DNA of 64,000 bases from positions 901,001 to 965,000 of the forward strand of contig JAKOGI010000143.1 of assembly GCA_029747015.1 (NCBI GenBank), written 5' to 3'. The stretch's first letter is position 1. The number at the start of each line of letters is the position of its first letter. The notes under the pieces are model-generated. The model saw only the letters and a program-made list of their open reading frames with translations, did not search any database and had not been told where the DNA came from. A program made the translations under genes and the position numbers. Shown in pieces: positions 1-11,924 of this stretch. Source of the DNA: Carnegiea gigantea (Eukaryota; Streptophyta; Magnoliopsida; Caryophyllales; Cactaceae).

Positions 1-3000
1 CACCTAGCTTTTTCGTATCAAATTCGGCCTATGTAATGAAACTTTTTAAAAGAATATTATTCAATGCACTAGATTCCATTAATTTGAGACAGAGAGATAA
101 ATCTTAATAATAATAATAATAACAAAAAATGAAGTTTATTTCCAGACTTTTATAAAAGAAAAAATAAACTATTTTTTTTGGAAATGAACCTATGAAGCTT
201 TTCTTTGTATCCCCCTTTTCTGTCCCTTTTCAAGTGTGGTTTTGAACGAATGAGAGCAAGGTTAACCCAAGACATTAATTTTGTAAGCGAATTACAATTA
301 ACAAGTTGCACTTGTTTTGATAATCAATTTTGCGACGAAATTAAAATGACACCGCTAGAGTTTCAATTCTAATTGTCTAATTCAGAGGTGAATTGCATTA
401 TTTCAAAAATTTAGATTGTAAAATAATAATAATTATTATTATTATTAATGCCGACTACTTTCATGCTTTGCTATGTCTAAAATTAGTGATAATAATTAAT
501 TAAGTTGATTTACTGATAGTGTTAAGTTGGGAATTATACAAGCAAAGTGGATTATCTATTCATTAAGTTATATAATTTTGACTTCCAGCACTAACAGTAA
601 TTAAAACTCTTGTCAACAAAAGACGGAGTAACATAACAAAATATCACAAATTAATCGATCTCATTTTTCCTGGAACTTCTCTTGTATAAGATCCATCTTT
701 ACCGCTTCTTTAGTTATTGATTGTTCTTCTTTTAGATAATTCATGACTTCACATACGTATATACTTGAATAATTCAGAGGTAATTAGTGAATAATTATAT
801 TCTTAACTTTTTTATTGAATCTGATAATTATTAGAAACAAAATATAGGAACTTGAGTTGACTATATTACTTAACTTTTTCACACTCATATGCTAGCTTGC
901 TCGTTAATTATAAAAAAATATTTAATCGTTTGACAAAACATTAATTATAGTGCAAAGCCAGCATCGTATTTATAAGAGTGTGTACTCTCACAAGCTATAT
1001 TATCATCATATATTAAAAATTATCTATATGATAAATATACGTTGAAAAAATATATATACTTGGCTAGTGAAAGTACATACTCCTAAATTTATAATATACG
1101 TTATCATTATAGTACCTCAGACATAATATATATTAATAAAATAACAGATGATTAATTAAAAACTGAACAAATTAATTATAACACGAAGGGGCGGGGGGGG
1201 GGAATTGAAATTAAGACAGGTGGAAGAAAAGTGGGGATAGGAGGTGGGACAAAATGTGATTGGAGGGAAGTTGACTGGACTGGGCCCACACCAAGGAAGA
1301 GTGCTGGTGAGGTTGTTGAAGAGAGAGAAAATAGACAACAAAAAGAAAAAAAAAAAAAAATTGGTTGCGAGGAAGAACTGGAGACAAGATACGTACTATA
1401 CTTGCTGATTACAACAACAACTATAACATCTTCTAATATGAGTCCCATTTTTATAATGTTGGAGGAGATTCATATATACAATTTCACTTTTACCGACATC
1501 TATATCCGTAAAGAGGCTAAATTCAAAAGACTCGCTATACCAGCTGGTTATGTTGGCTGTTTTTGCCTTTTTTATCTTTCTTTTATTTTTTCTTTTCTGT
1601 GTTTGGGGGAGGTGGGACCGAGTCCTATGCTTTGACTTGAAACAAGTTGCAGACGGACATCTATTGCTCCCCTCTGTTGACTAGGCCTGCCACCCACCCT
1701 TCAAAATAGTCTTCCTTTCTTATTTCATTCGCAAAAATAAATGACCACTAATTGCATTGATATGGGGCAATTTATAATGTTGATATTCAACCAACTAATT
1801 CAAATTTGAGAAATAATTGTCTAAGTTAATTTTTTTTTTAAGTTGATATCTACTTATTAAGATAAGACTGCTTATGTAAATATTATTTAAATAAGATTTA
1901 TGATTGAAGCAAAAAAAATTAGCATTTGATGGAATGACTTTAGAGAGTGCCTCATTTCAAATTAGCATTTGATGTACATGGGGACATTTCTAGTCAAAGT
2001 TATAGGTGACATCAAAATATTTTTTTTTAACTTTTTTATCACGACAAATATGTTAGTAATAATCATCATAACTAAATTTTATGTAAATGTATGTAAAGCT
2101 TGAACATATATCAATTCTCTAGTTAACTATTAACATAAAAGTTAATTTAAATAGATTTCTAAACCCCAATTTTTAATACCAATTTTTGTAACGTATATCA
2201 ATTTAAAACTATCTGACACAGATAAAGAAATAACAATAACTCATAAAACTGTACATTACAACATGACATTCAGCATACATATATCAATATAAACTGCTGC
2301 AAACAATATTAAATATGCACTTGGTTTGGAAATAAAAAAGCTCAATTCATAAGATCAAAATTGGCAATTTAATTTAACTTGAAAGTCAAGATGATCTCAT
2401 GAAGAATTTTTCTTGCCGTCAAGCGTCGGTGTAATATGAATCTCCCACTGCTACTTTCAAATCTCGTGGTTGGTTCTCTCGAAAATCAACAGCAGATGGG
2501 CAGATTATTAATTAAAATTCAACAAGAATGCTAGCTGGTCTTAATTTCATGGCTCTTTCTTTAAAATAAAAGGAAAAAAAATCGAGATGAATGTGAGTCT
2601 TCAACAATCATGTAAGTGGTTGGTTTGGAGGTGTCATTATGATGGGAAGATTATGGCCTTGGTTTCAAACAATATGGTCTTTTTACAGGCTAAGATAAGA
2701 TTCAAACAAAGACTTGTGGGGAAGTTGTCAAATACATTGGTTATTTTGAAGTGTTATTCGTGTTATTTCTTGTTTATATATCTCATGTCATTTCATCACA
2801 CAGGCCCAAAGACGAACATGGCCAAGTAAAATCATTCATTGAAAACATACATTATTAAAAAATATTAATTTCGATGTACCATGATCTTACCATTTATGAT
2901 ATTTTCTTTACCATGCATGAAATTGATTTGCCTTTTTTTTTTTATGTTGCTTATCTGAGTCTAGCCAAAAAATTTTAATGTTATACGATGAATGATATAA

Positions 3001-4000
3001 CTATTTTAAGTGCGCCCATGAATCTAAACATGTTCAACACTAGCTATGATAAAAACAGACAATTTTACAGTACTGAACATGGTAGCTTTAATTATGGAGA
3101 AAATTTAAATAACTTAATTAGGACACTTAATTTCGATGCAAGTGAATCAAAACAAATACACTTTTTTAACCATGTTAGTCTATGTGTTGAACGTAATTTC
3201 CCCATAGTTGAATAAAACCCTATCCCTTTGATTTGAGAATTAAAAATTAGAGAGGAAAAACATAATCAACCCGCATTAAATAATAGTCAACCCAGCTTCC
3301 CGCAAGTAGTTTTTCTTTCATGTTACGCAAACGATGTTGATCCATTTGGGCAATCTTAATTTCTGCAATTAATGTCGCTGTGAATCTTTTTCTTGGTAGT
3401 CTTTTCAACTTGCATCGATCAGCAATGTTTACTGTGAGTTGATCTGGCAAGTTAGTCGCGTTTATCTGCTAAACCATGGTCCAAATTGATAATCATGGCA
3501 GCGCCAAACAACACGGACAAAATGTCGTTCTAATTTTAAAAAGTAGTGTAAAATCAAAGGGTATGGAATATGTCAGTCATTGTTTTTTTTTTTAAAAAAA
3601 AAAGAATAAAGTGTCTGATCAAGACGTAAATTTTTGTATAGAAATTAAGTGCAAGGTGATCACAGGTACTTTTCTGTTATGTAATTAAAATCAATATATT
3701 ATTTTTAATGTCCCTTATTTTAGAATTATGCATACATTTTCTTAAAATTTTGATCACAAATTTATTAGAGTGTCTTTCTTATCTGCTAAGCCGTTCACGT
3801 ACGTAACTACAAATTAGGGGAAAGGTTAACTCGTAGTTATTTTAGTGTAATCTTTCTAATTTAAGAGTATGAATCAGTAAATCATTAAATTATTTTTGAT
3901 GCTTGGAGTAGTCATTATAATTTGGCATTCGTATATGTATATATGAAGATATTACGTCTTTGATGTATTATTAAAACGATCTCGCCTAAAGCCTACATAC
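1..4000. other. AT-rich intergenic region, no gene recognised
   Basis: Only short frames occur (for example 1231-1635, 2587-2829, 3247-3450), with no recognisable domain. The stretch 1185-1420 is more GC-rich, with a G run near 1193 and a TGGGCCCACACC site, but I see no gene attached. 3583-3604 is a T-run/A-run inverted pair. Confidence 0.6.
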
Positions 4001-4520
4001 AATAACAACTCCCAGTGTGAGTCCCGCTTTCGCGGGGTCGGGGGGTCCAACTGTAGGCAACCTTACCTCTATCGGTATTCCTACCCATAGAGAGGTTGAT
4101 TCTTTAAAACCCACAAAACAGTTTTGAGAAAAATGTTTAAAGAGAAAACGATTGCAAACCAATTATCAAAGAGGAGAAAAGGGTCCGGAGAGCAAATAAA
4201 CAGGGGGCGGAGACATACCTCAACAAATCAGGGGCGCTTGATGCCGTCACATCCCAGAAAAGTACGACCTGCAGACAAGCACACCAAAACCCTACCCGCC
4301 CCACCCCACCGAAGCTACTGCCACCTACGTACGGAGCCGGTCTCCTACAATCAGAGACCTTAATCTTATCCCGCCACAGCCTCCTATCCTGAGCCATGTC
4401 CTCCGTTAGACCGGCAACTCTCAGGTCCTCTCTAACCGCTTCCTCTAGGCTCTTCTTCAGTGTACCCCTCCCTCTCTTTCCACCGGGGGGTCGATCATCT
4501 CACATCTCCGCACTGAGGCG
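4001..4520 (-). mobile_element. RTE-type LINE 3' end fragment
   Basis: On the minus strand, from 4520 downward, the translation includes KRGRGTLKKSLEEAVREDL followed by GLTEDMAQDRRLWRDKIKVSD. This is the C-terminal tail typical of plant RTE-clade reverse transcriptase (pattern KRGRGRPKKTW...DLxxxGLTEEMxxDRxxWRKRI). The 3' UTR follows, with an inverted pair around a GGTAGGAATACC core, TAAGGTTGCCTACAG, CCCGCGAAAGCGGG, and a short TTGTTATTG tail near 4003. It is truncated at the 5' end and carries stops. The overlapping frames are shadows of this relic. Confidence 0.7.
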
Positions 4521-5461
4521 GCGACACTAAGAATAAGAATAAAATGGAATTTGGGAATTTGGTCACTCGGTTCTCATCTTGCTTGCATGGCCACCAAATT
4601 CCAAGCATTTGACGTCCGTTTGTTTGAATTTTATGGACTTTCTTTCCACACACAGCTAGATAGCTACCCAGCGTCTTCCAAAGAAGAAACTTTAAATATC
4701 ACGCACGCCAAAAATAAATGATGTATAAGGTATAATAGAAAATAAGGTGGCTTGATAAGCTTGACCAATGAGAAAAAAGACATTGAACATATTTTTTCCC
4801 GCGTGGAAAATCTTTTCCTTTTTCCTGTCTTTATTTCTTTTTTCTTTTTTTTTTTTGTGGGAGAAGGGGCTAGGTATATAAATATTTGATGTGGAGCTTA
4901 GTCATTTAATTTGCTCGTCCAATTCTGCAAAGCTGTACAACTGTTTATTGTCATTAGAACTTATTGCATCTTTTGACGAGTTGGTCAGTGAACTTTCTAA
5001 CTTTCACATGTATGTTTTGTCTCGATACAATCAACAACAACCGGATCTAGTTTACCTTGATGGTGATAGCAAGCGCCTAATCAACTTTTGTTATCGCGGT
5101 AAAAGGTCCTGCTACACATATTAAGAAATACCTGATTGCTTGAGTTAGGCAAATTTTTATATGCTCCTGAAAGTACATGTATATTTTTAAATATTATGCA
5201 TATATTTTTTTAATGTATATTTTTTATATTTTTTTTGATAATATAAATGTAACTATAAATGGCTCTTGAGATCAAAGTATATGCTCTCTGGGACATAACA
5301 TACTAGTAGTCTTGAGTTTATATGTATGGATTATTATATAGGGCAATTTTATATCTCTTTTTACTACTCTTTATTTTTATAATTCCCTTTTTAAGAAAAA
5401 CCTTTCCCTATTTAAATTGCGCATATATATCATCAAATTTATAAACTCGGACCTATATTAT
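4521..5461. other. Intergenic, no gene recognised
   Basis: AT-rich sequence with a 77-codon open frame (4891-5124) that has no recognisable domain or codon signature. A T-rich tract lies near 4820-4856. Confidence 0.5.
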
Positions 5462-6431
5462 GGGCCTGTTCTTTTCGTGGGTAAATTGGGTGGGTAAAAG
5501 GGTGAAGTAGGTTGAAGTAGGTTGAGGTGGGTTAAGGTAGGTTGAAGTTGGTATTTTTTTTTTTTAGGTGGGCTGAAATAGGTTGAAGTGGGTTGATGTA
5601 GGTTGAAGTGGGTTGAAATTGATATATTTTTTATGTGGTGGGTTGAAGTCGGTTAAAATAATGAGAATGTAATTAATGTGTGATAATTTATGAAGTTATC
5701 GAAATTTTGTGGAATTTTTGTTTATTCTTTTTTATTTTATATTTTATATTTTTTATTTTTTGTTTTTATTTTTTTATTTTTTCTTTTTTATTTTTAATTT
5801 TTTGGAATTTTCTGTAGCTTTTTTTGGAATAAAACGAAAAAGATAAAAAACCAAAAATAAATACTAAAAATTAAAAAAATACAAAAATGCAAAAATAAAA
5901 AATAAAAATGAAATATAAAAATTAAAAATTAAAAAATAAAAAATAAAAAATAAAAAATACAAAAAATTAAATACAAAAAATTAAAAATAAAATTTAAAAA
6001 TAAAAAATAAAAAATAAAAATTAAATACAGAAAATAAAAAATAAAATTAAAAAATAAAAAATAAAAAATAAAAAAATAAAAAAATAAATACAAAAAATTA
6101 AGTACAAAAATTTAAAATTTAAAATTTAAAATTTAAAAATTTAAAAATAAAAAAACTAAAAAAATACAAAAATAAAACAATTCTAAAGTACGATAATTTA
6201 CAAAAAAGTAGTATGGTGAACTTTTTGATGTAAGAATGATTAAATCTCATATGATACTTTACAAATTATTAAAATTATGAAGGGGGTGGGTTGAAGTAGG
6301 TTGAGGTAGATTGAAGTGAGTTAAAATTGATATTTTTTTTAAGTGGATTAAAATAAATTGAAATAGATTGAAGTGAGTTAAAATAAGTTAAATTTAGTAA
6401 ATTATAATTGACTCATAAAAAGAACAGACAC
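5462..6431. mobile_element. Non-autonomous TIR element with subterminal TTGAAGTGGG arrays
   Basis: The left end reads GGGCCTGTTCTTTTCGTGGG; the reverse complement of the right end reads GTGTCTGTTCTTTTTATGAG, giving imperfect terminal inverted repeats. Both subterminal zones (about 5490-5655 and 6285-6400) hold arrays of degenerate GGTTGAAGTGGGTTGA units in the same orientation. The centre (5720-6180) is almost pure A/T, T-rich then A-rich, so the strand could fold back. No coding capacity. No clear target-site duplication, so superfamily is unassigned. Confidence 0.55.
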
Positions 6432-7798
6432 TAATGCCGAATGTAAGTAATGGAAGGGAAAGCAGAATACGCGTCCAATACGACATATATAAGATCATGA
6501 AAATTATAAAAATGTAATTAATAAGGCACACGTAGCCGCCTCCTCGAGGGAACCAAAAAGCAAGTGAAGGGAATGAAGCCGCGATTTTGTGTGATCCAAA
6601 CAAACGGCGCCCAAAGAGAAGAAATTTGATCAAACTTACTTTGAAAAAGTGATGAGCACCCGACCAATACCATCACTCCAAAATACAGATTCAAAAAGGC
6701 CTCTACCATTTATTATTAAAATTTGCTTTACAGCCACAAAAGTTATTAAATCAAGTTTAAAACGTGACGCCTAGCTAGCTAGCTAGCTAGGTAAGCCTTG
6801 AGGTGGTTCTTTGGTTGGTTGTATTACCCTAAAGAAGTTGAATGTTCAGTCCCAAAAAACTCTAATACAAAGAACTTCACCAAAATTTTTGGTTAACACC
6901 GATGTGACGTAATTTAAGTTGTAGTTAAATAACAGTCAATCGACATTTTTGAATTTAACCAAATTAAACAAGATTCAAATCCAATGAATCTCCTTTTTTC
7001 AGAAGAAAAACAATAGAAAATTGGATCGGCCTATTGACTATCATTAATGAATTTGATAAACAACAAATTGAACAAGCACTCGATTCCAAGAAAACGAAAC
7101 GTATACTCAATAAACGTGGGAAAACGAGAAAGATCACAAGAAAAATATTGGGTCTTATTTGGCAAACAGCTGTTAGCTGTTTGCAGAAAAATTATTTGAT
7201 GAAATTCACGATTTTTAACAAAGTTGTAAGATAAAAAGATAACTTTCTAAAAGTTCTTTCAAAAAGTACATCAAGTTAGTCTTTTCAAATTAACTTTTTA
7301 GACCCAAAAAAACTCTTTCAACAAAATATTCTACCAAACACCTAAATTAATTTTTTAACCAACTTAATTAACTAATTCTGATCCAAAAAATTATATTTAA
7401 TCAAAAAAGGGTTCAAAAAACTATTTGTTAAATATTCTTTAGTGTGAAGTAAATTTGATTGGCAGTTGTCACTTGTCGGGCCGCATCCGATGTGCAGCAT
7501 CATGGGAACATGGATTTACGAACTTGGACTGATTGTGGTCAAATATTTCATCCAAGTAGTTAACTCCCTGCGCATAAATTAAAATCCCAACTTCAAGAAA
7601 CAAAGTTAGACCAAGACTCCTTTTTAATTTCCAAGTGAAATAATTTCCCACCCTAAGAAAAGAAAGAAGGTGTATTAATCTTCTTCCCATCTTATAATTC
7701 TGTCAAGAAAATTAAGACCTCAAAAAATCTATGAATATTATGGGCATGGGCAATAAACATCTATTGGATTATAATATATTCATTCATGATCGATCTTG
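6432..7798. other. Intergenic with (CTAG)n and an AGCTGTT-type relic
   Basis: 6771-6790 is a perfect CTAG tetranucleotide run. 7155-7346 looks like a short inverted-end relic (GCAAACAGCTGTTAGCTG at the left, CTACCAAACACC at the right), related in style to the element at 15586-16440. Frames at 7034-7234 and 7469-7690 have no recognisable domain. Confidence 0.4.
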
Positions 7799-7944
7799 AC
7801 ATCTTGTACAGTTTTTTTTTTTTTTTTTAAGTTCAAATGAGTCATGAAGGTAATATAATGCAATGGGGAGAGGGGACATTGAACCTAATACCTAATATAC
7901 TGAAGACCTTAATCTTAACCACATGACTAACATCTTGTACAGTT
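7799..7944 (-). mobile_element. tRNA-derived SINE with 15-bp target-site duplication
   Basis: The 15-mer ACATCTTGTACAGTT occurs at 7799-7813 and 7930-7944, flanking 116 bp. On the minus strand this insert begins TAGTCATGTGGTTAAG (A-box-like), has GGTTCAATGTCC about 45 bp on (B-box-like) and ends in an A tail (T run from 7814). That is the full architecture of a short Pol III retroposon. Confidence 0.75.
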
Positions 7945-8154
7945 GTACCATGCATATATTGTTTGTTAATTAATTATAATGTTCGTTGCTTCTTTTCTTG
8001 ATTGTTAACAATAGGATTAATCTTTTTTAAAAAAAATTAAAGGAGGCAAATTTCATTTTCTTTTTCTAACACTGCTATTGAATTTGTATCCATATTTGTC
8101 AATGCATTATCTTGACCATCACGATAAAGCTAAGAGAAAAAGTATAACTACATG

Positions 8155-8751
8155 TAGGAATGGGCAATGGATCGGGTGCCCATTGGATTAAGCGGCCGGT
8201 CCGTTTAAAATAAGACTAATAATGAGCCGGATTAATAATGGACCGGGCCAATATTGGGTCAGCTCATTAAGGCATATTAATGGGTCTGACTGGGCTGGTC
8301 AATTAATAGCCCGTTTAGTGATCCATTAATTTTTTCAACTTACTTGACACACCAGTTTATATGGTCCAATTAGTCAAACTTATTACCAATACTTTGTACA
8401 TAACAATAATTATTATATACCGTTTTTTAGCGCAAGTTTATTCCATTTTTAAACGGGCCCAAAGCCAGCCGCCTATGGGCGACTAAACCAACCCATTTAT
8501 TAGCTTGATTGTATATTTTCTAACTTTGAATTTGGACTAGTTTAGTTTTGTTGAAAAATCATAACGATTTTAGTTGAAAAATTAACTCACCACAAATACT
8601 CCTTAGTGATAATGGGAGGCCATGGGTAGACCAGGTTCACTTGGCCCATAACCCAACTCTACCTGTTAACAAATGTGTTGAGCCTAGTTCGGTCCAGTTA
8701 GTTAATGGACTGACTCAGCCTGACCCGACCCAATCAATTGCCAACCCCCTA
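8155..8751. mobile_element. Non-autonomous hAT element, 597 bp
   Basis: The left end is TAGGAATGGGCAATGGATCG and the right end reverse-complemented is TAGGGGGTTGGCAATTGATT, a hAT-type terminal inverted repeat. The flanking 8-mers are ACTACATG (8147-8154) and ACCACATG (8752-8759), 7 of 8 matching. Subterminal GGCC/GGGCC/GACCC-rich units at both ends resemble hAT transposase binding repeats. No open frame of note. Confidence 0.75.
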
Positions 8752-8759
8752 ACCACATG

Positions 8760-9924
8760 CATGTATCTTTTATATATATAAGAATTATGCCATTTTTCCT
8801 TTTCTGGATATAAATGACACAAATTAAATATTAATATAACTGAAAATTTTGACTATAGTTGTAGGATGCAAAAAGTTTGCTAACCAATGTGGTACCATGT
8901 ATAAAATAAAATGATTTTTATTCGTCAATTAAAAGATGCCACGTGTAAAATTAGTTTTGGCAGACCATTAGATTGATTTAAATGGAATGCAATCAAGCTA
9001 CTTAGAAGTTTATATGTTTCATCGGTAATGTAGAAAATGTTATTATTTTTTAAGAGAAAAATTTCTAAAATATGGGCCTCAATCCAAGGGAAACTCTAGT
9101 CTGGAAGTCTATATGTAGGGGTCATCCCTCTCATTTTAAGGGGGCTCATCATTCAATAGCCATTGCAAGCTCCAAAGCTTGAAGTAACCTCGACCTCTAT
9201 CTACCAAGTGACAAGGGTTGAGTCAACTAGTTCAATGTCTCCTGCAGCTCCAAATTGAAATCTACTTCAGTATTCTTCATCTAAATCATCGATCGAGATC
9301 AGGAAACCTCCCTTGCATTGACTAACCTGACTAACTATATTCAACATTTAGCATTTGCATAATTAAGAGGCCGGCTCAAATTGCAAGTGATCACAATCAG
9401 TTACCAATCGGCATTTTCAGAAGGATTAGAACTTGCAAGACTTCAGAAATAACAATCAAACCTTTTGTGCCTCAGTATCAAGGACTATTTCAGAGCTGCT
9501 CATCCAATTTTAGTTTGATCGAAATTAAGAAGTCACGTTCTCAAATCGCTCAAGTCACAAAGAGATTAATATGAGACCATTTCATTGTATTCAATATAGA
9601 GATTGCACCCATATGATCTAAATATCAATGCAAAAATTCAATTTGTTTTTTAATTTTTCTTATCTTATTTATTAGATTTAAAATTTCTGTTTACAGTTAT
9701 ATTCAAACTATTTGAAACCCCCTTTATGTTCCTGCTGTCCTGCCTGATGTATTATATTGTATCCTTGTTTAGGAGTTGCAAAAATTTCTATTTCAGTATT
9801 CTACATTTTTTTTTTTTGAGTATAATACTTGTTCTCTTAACAAAATGCTTTCCATTTTTTTTTTGGAGCCTTTTAAAATTGTTCTCTCTATTTGTAAAAT
9901 ATTTGTGGGATTAAAACTACCTAC
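8760..9924. other. Intergenic, no gene recognised
   Basis: AT-rich sequence; the 62-codon frame at 9726-9914 is a hydrophobic T-rich shadow without family signal. Confidence 0.5.
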
Positions 9925-9996
9925 ATCTAAGTTTTTCCAAATTTTGTAAGAGCGAAACCTATGTATATTAAAAGTTATTATTGTTATCGTTGATTA
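9925..9996 (+). mobile_element. RTE-LINE/SINE 3' end relic
   Basis: The segment CTACATCTAAGTTTTTCCAA then GTAAGAGCGAAACC, ending TTATTATTGTTATCG, matches in order the 3' end seen at 4001-4100 (opposite strand) and 24421-24500. Short, diverged copy. Confidence 0.5.
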
Positions 9997-10190
9997 TCTA
10001 ATTATGAAGGGGAAAGAGAATATGCGAAACAAAAGGTTAACTAGAGTAGGAATACAAGCGAACATACAAAATAAAATGAATAAAAAGAAATTATAGAAAG
10101 GACAACCTTGAGTAAATAACTAAATATGCATTCAAATTGGCACACTAGAGGCGGAAGGAACACGGAGCACCCAAATGCGGCGGAGACGTG

Positions 10191-10191
<1 letters not shown>

Positions 10192-10233
<42 letters not shown>

Positions 10234-10235
10234 TT
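10192..10235. repeat. (TTA)n microsatellite
   Basis: About fourteen uninterrupted TTA units directly abut the left end of the terminal-inverted-repeat element that starts near 10232. Confidence 0.95.
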
Positions 10236-11254
10236 AGGTAATATTTGGTTGAAAGGAGAATAATTTTTTCGAAAAATGATATTTTGTAGAAAATGTTTTT
10301 TTAAAAAAATTAATTTTCGTGTCACATTTTCTGTTATTTGGTATAAGATAAATTATTTTTCATAAAAAAGAGAAAAATATCAACTTAATTGTTTAAATTG
10401 CAAAAAAATATTAACTAAATAATCATAGTTGAGATAACTGTTGACCAAATGAAAGAACTTTGAACCTAAAATTCATATTAGAGATAATCAAGTTTCGATC
10501 TAAACTGTTAAAAATTGAAATTATTTTACTAATGAAAAACATTAACCGAATTGTTTAAATGGCGAAAAATATCAGTTGGATTGTCGTCACAGAGAAAACT
10601 GTTGACCAAATGTCTTGTTCAAAATATGAATTTGAGCCTATTTTAATCTTTCCTATCTGATGATGGAGTTTCGATCCAAACTATTGAAATCATTCTAGTG
10701 GCGAAAAATATTAACTATATTATTTAAGGGGCGAACAATATCAATTGAATTGTTCTTGTGGAAAAATATATCAACTAAATGAAAGAATATCAAACTCAAA
10801 ATCTGCATTTGAGCCTATTTTAATATTTGTCTATTTGATGATCAAGTTTTGATCCATACCGTTAAATTTGTTTTATTGATAATTTGACTGAATTGTTTTA
10901 GCGGCAAAAAATGTCGATTGTTGTGGTGGAGATAAATGTCGATCAAATGAAAAAAATTTGAGCTGAAAATTTTAATTCGAATTTGTTTTAATCTTTCCCA
11001 TCGAAAAGTCAAGTTTCGATCTGAACTATTAAAATCAAATTTTACACCTAATTTCAGTTGACCATATTATGAAAGAGTTGAAAGAAGAAAATCAACTTCT
11101 TATCTCATCAACAGGGAAATCATTTTCCTCCATTAGGGGAAAATCATTTTTCTTGGAAAATGGTTTTTCATCCTTTATTGTGCCAAACAATGAAAAATTA
11201 GAAAGCTATTTTTTGAAAAAATTATTTTCCCCCTAGCCAAACACTACCTAAAAA
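10232..11254. mobile_element. TIR element with internal ~170-bp tandem repeats
   Basis: The left end TTTTAGGTAATATTTGG and the reverse-complemented right end TTTTAGGTAGTGTTTGG continue into an inverted repeat of about 46 bp with roughly 38 matches, both passing through AATAATTTTTTC. Between them, four degenerate units of about 165-175 bp (about 10380, 10541, 10710 and 10886) each contain a GAATTGTTTA-like start, a GCGAAAAATAT-like block, GACCAAATGAAAGA, and CAAGTTTCGATC...AACTATTAAA. No coding frame. A TSD is not readable because the left flank is a microsatellite. Probably a MULE- or hAT-like non-autonomous element. Confidence 0.6.
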
Positions 11255-11879
11255 AAAAAAAGTGCAAGAAGAAGTTGAAGTGCTAACAAATATCATTCGC
11301 TGGTAAAGTGGTAATGTATATCATATACTTAAGAATATATACTCTCACTTATCAAATATACCTATTTTCTCAACGTGTATTTATCATTAGATAATTTTTA
11401 ATATGAGATGTTAATATGATTTATAAGAATATGTATTTTTAAAAATATGATATAAACTTTGCAATAAAGTAGATATAATATCAACCAAATTGAATCTGCC
11501 TTCCATTATTTTTTAAAACGACAAAAGACACGCATTCTCTCTCTGTTTTCCCAGTATGAGAGTCCTACCGACGACCCCATTGGTCATACCCCCCGATCAA
11601 CCAATATTATTGTTTAGCACAGAGAAGACTTGCCTAATACGAATTCATTCCATCATAAGACATGCCCACTTAAGTATATTAAACCTCCCCCCCTCCCCCA
11701 AAAAAAGCCCCCAAAAAAACCCAGAAAAAAAAAGGAAAATAGAGCGCCACATTGTAAGCCGTAGGTGCTATGTATTTATATATTTTGTTTAGTTATACGA
11801 ACTTAGAGCCGCGTAGCACCGTGGGTGGTCTTTAAGGTTTGTGCTCCAATATTGTAAATATAGAGACTTATAGGTGGGG

Positions 11880-11924
<45 letters not shown>

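Noticed and set aside
1231..1635. 134-codon open frame in a GC-richer patch
   Set aside because: Low-complexity Lys/Thr/Ile content, no domain, opposite-strand frames equally open; not supported as a gene.
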